The notes beneath the pieces were generated by a model. That model was not told the origin of the DNA. It made no database searches and was given only the letters and a program-made list of their open reading frames with translations. DNA of 64,000 nucleotides from Paramacrobiotus metropolitanus (Eukaryota; Tardigrada; Eutardigrada; Parachela; Macrobiotidae): contig NW_026570507.1 in NCBI RefSeq assembly GCF_019649055.1, positions 1 through 64,000 on the forward strand. Reading direction: 5' to 3'. Both the position numbers and the translations under genes were made by a program. Positions 61,924 through 64,000 of this stretch are shown here, piece by piece. Positions within the stretch are counted from its first letter, which is position 1. Each line of letters starts with the position of its first letter.

Positions 61924-62312
61924 TGTCAGAGACCGCTCACACGAGTTGGTTGACACCTCTAGTGGCTTGCTCTGTCGCCCGCACGCGTATGGCCACGCCA
62001 TCCGTGCCGCTCATATACGCTGATAACTCAGCGTATACTTTGTCTACGCTGACCAATCAGCGTTCGCTCAGCACTTTGGAGGTGTGGCCCAGCGCTTACG
62101 AGCGATTCCATGCTTTGCGGTACCAGCTGTGATTCAGCTGCTGCATGCCGCGGCATTACGACGATTTTCACCGAGCTCGCTGGCAGCCACTTTCACCACA
62201 GCTTTTCCGCATTGGTTTTCTGTGTTGTTTTTGTTGGTTGCTTTATTACTTAAACAATAAAGGAGAGATATTTGCTCCCTTTTTGCTCTCTGCTTCTGTG
62301 TCATATCTGACA
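61924..62312 (+). repeat. Element C 3' LTR
   Basis: 389 bp, one base longer than the left copy. The substitutions are in the CTGTAG/CTCTAG word near the start and in the TATTGCTTC/TATTACTTAA segment before AATAAA (62256-62261). Followed by the ATGG duplication. Confidence 0.95.
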
Positions 62313-62316
62313 ATGG

Positions 62317-63039
62317 TGCCGATCCATCTGATCCCTTTCTGTAATGAGGTTATTTATGTCCACGCTCTGTAATATATGGAACGATTAGAGTGATACCGGT
62401 ATTTCTTGTTTACCGCTTCGTTGCAAGTACTTTCTGTGCGAAGTCAGACGCCGTACGCAACAGTTTTCCGTTTTATTCAGGTCAACACACTCTTTGCATA
62501 ATTGATACAAGCAAAAGCAGCTCCAGCCGGGCAACAACATAATTATTGTTCCCGCGCGAAAAATAAATAATTATTGACATTTGTCTGTAAAAGACAGTGC
62601 AATCCCGATGCAACAAGACGATATCCATAATCCAGAATATTGGTAGAAAATAATTTACACTTGCTCCAGTATACTTTTAAACTCTAACTTGCCCCATACA
62701 GCGTACAGCACTCTCGATGACCAGGTGGTGTGTATCCTTGGACAGTAACCATCGATATTGCCGGAAAAAAATGACTGCAATAGTCCATCGTCAAAGAAAA
62801 TTTCAGATTTCTTTGGTAAATTGTCGTACAGTTAAATTGTGTACTCTGTACAATTTTTTAAAAGTGCCATACTACGACTTTAACGGTCGGAATGAGCTCG
62901 AGAGCGCTGTTCTTTTCCGGCACTAGGCTGGGAAGCCTGCAAAATCACATTGACAGGGATAACGCCTTTCATATACGCCTTCATATACGAGTATGAATGA
63001 ATGTAATTAGAATACGATCGTCAAAACTTTCAACAAGTA
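62317..63039. other. Host flank after element C, no supported gene
   Basis: AT-rich. Contains a short tandem TTCATATACGCC/TTCATATACGAG near 62966-62992. Small ORFs have no features. Confidence 0.35.
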
Positions 63040-63450
63040 CTAATAAAGCAGACCTGCCCAATATAAAGCTTTACTTAATTGGCAATATATAAAGCAAGCG
63101 AACTCTTCTCTGTATTTTACCGGCGAAGAATCGGCAACGTCCCTTTGGGATTTTACTTGTGGCCCGTTGTTCTCAGAATCTGTGGTCTGTTCAGCAGTTC
63201 CATGTCCATCATGTTTATCTTCCGACATTGAAGACGCACGACGATGCCACATGCGGTATGGCCAGCGCTTTCTTTTCTCATTGTCAACGTTTCCGGCATC
63301 CATACTTTTGCGGAAAAGCCTGGGCATGATACTAGGGCCATGCTCGTCGTCCGACACGGATGACTTTCGCCGGTTACCGCTGCCATACGGTGGCGGATGG
63401 ATGTGGTAGATGTTCATCCCCTCAGAAATTTGTGGTACCCAACAGGACAT
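63040..63450 (-). CDS. Hypothetical small charged protein or exon
   Basis: ATG at 63448-63450 and 136 codons. It has an internal repeat of the type RR-x-SS-x-S-(D/E)-D-x-H: RRKSSVSDDEHGP and RRASSMSEDKHDG, about 45 residues apart, with phosphorylation-like Arg-Arg-x-Ser sites. The last 25 residues are hydrophobic and out of character, so a splice donor (for example CAA|GTAAAA near 63156) may end the real exon earlier. No family recognised. Confidence 0.4.
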   Translation of the reverse strand: MSCWVPQISEGMNIYHIHPPPYGSGNRRKSSVSDDEHGPSIMPRLFRKSMDAGNVDNEKRKRWPYRMWHRRASSMSEDKHDGHGTAEQTTDSENNGPQVKSQRDVADSSPVKYREEFACFIYCQLSKALYWAGLLY

Positions 63451-64000
63451 GTTGTATGATATGGGACTTTACTAATGATTGTCGATAAGAGTGGACGGCG
63501 TAACTTCCTGTTTAGTTTGTTAGCGACTAGTGTACTCAAACGGTTGCTGAATTAACACTTTAATGACTTTGCTACAGATTACCGATTCCCTTTAAATAAA
63601 TATCCAGGCTTGGTAAATGTAAATGATGCAATAACCAGCTAAATTTGCGATTTGCGATGTACTAATGTGTAGAGCTGCAGTAACACGGCACCGGAAATCT
63701 TAAAGCAGTGATATCATCCTATTCTATGCTCCTTAATTGCACATTGTCATAATTAGCAGAAAAGAATCTTATCAGTCTGACAGTCGCATGACAACCGTGG
63801 CAAAATCGGTGTTTGCAAACAATGCCATGCTCACATGCCGATCTCCATAAAACGAGGCACGCATAAAATGGTGATAATATGCGGTATGAATAAAAATTAA
63901 TTATTAGTGACTGTCTTTTACGTTCATTATACGCATATGGTAATAAAATTCTATGAACTGAAATTATTGCGGATTTGTAGTGGGATGGTATTATGTAATA
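63451..64000. other. Intergenic to window end
   Basis: AT-rich, no ORF or repeat that I can support. Confidence 0.35.

Larger units (their letters stand above)
48742..62312 (+). mobile_element. Gypsy-type LTR retrotransposon C (defective relative of A)
   Basis: The element is 13,571 bp. LTRs are 48742-49129 and 61924-62312, with three substitutions and one single-base indel between them, about 1%. Ends are TGTCAG...CTGACA. The target duplication is ATGG (48738-48741 and 62313-62316). Inside are a primer site, a long leader, a gag remnant, protease, RT, RNase H, integrase, two extra 3' ORFs and a 2.2 kb repeat-rich 3' end. Pol has at least two in-frame stops and three frame changes, and integrase lacks its catalytic Glu. 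So many lesions with such young LTRs suggest the parent was already defective and was mobilised by proteins of another copy. Confidence 0.93.

Noticed and set aside
1-64000. CRISPR arrays, bacterial operons or phage genes
   Set aside because: No regularly spaced repeats with unique spacers; genes have introns and the mobile elements are eukaryotic.

Overview
This is eukaryotic, animal-type DNA. There are spliceosomal introns with GT..AG ends, LTR retrotransposons of the Ty3/Gypsy (Metaviridae-like) kind, LINE remnants and divergent multi-copy host genes. The host families (pseudokinases, a lineage-specific-looking F-box family) fit an ecdysozoan, and I lean towards a tardigrade. That is inference, because no rRNA or standard marker gene is present.

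Layout. (1) 1-27797: minus-strand Gypsy element A. Its 5' LTR (27461-27797) and 11-nt initiator-Met-type primer site are present; its 3' end lies off the left edge. (2) 12835-23567: a complete 10.7 kb Gypsy element B on the plus strand, inserted into the gag gene of A. Its two 389-bp LTRs look identical and it is flanked by a 4-bp duplication (CTTG), so it is very young. (3) 27798-48741: host DNA with a cluster of tandem (dual) pseudokinase genes (27899-31486 plus, 32245-35047 minus, 35525-36692 plus, a fragment at 39386-39727), a LINE tail, a duplicated promoter block, a small signal-peptide gene, a four-exon F-box gene (42055-45399 minus) and its LINE-interrupted pseudogene copy (46631-48210). 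(4) 48742-62312: 13.6 kb Gypsy element C on the plus strand, a relative of A, with LTRs about 1% different and a 4-bp duplication (ATGG). It is defective: gag is mostly lost, pol is interrupted many times and the integrase Glu is replaced by Gln. (5) 62317-64000: host DNA with one small hypothetical ORF.

The elements follow the plan gag, protease, reverse transcriptase, RNase H, integrase. Each also carries an extra non-envelope ORF downstream of pol (A at 1-2981, B at 22115-22663, C at 57651-59480 and 59437-59739). A and C share an initiator-Met-type primer site, a minus-one gag/protease frame relation and a repeated hairpin/peptide motif around the protease-pol junction. B is a separate lineage with a Lys-type primer site and internal copies of its own polypurine tract.

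The host kinases resemble two kinase domains in series, each split by a phase-1 intron at the hinge, and each lacking the DFG aspartate. Most host and element genes carry one or a few breaks. Intron boundaries were inferred from splice signals and phase agreement only.
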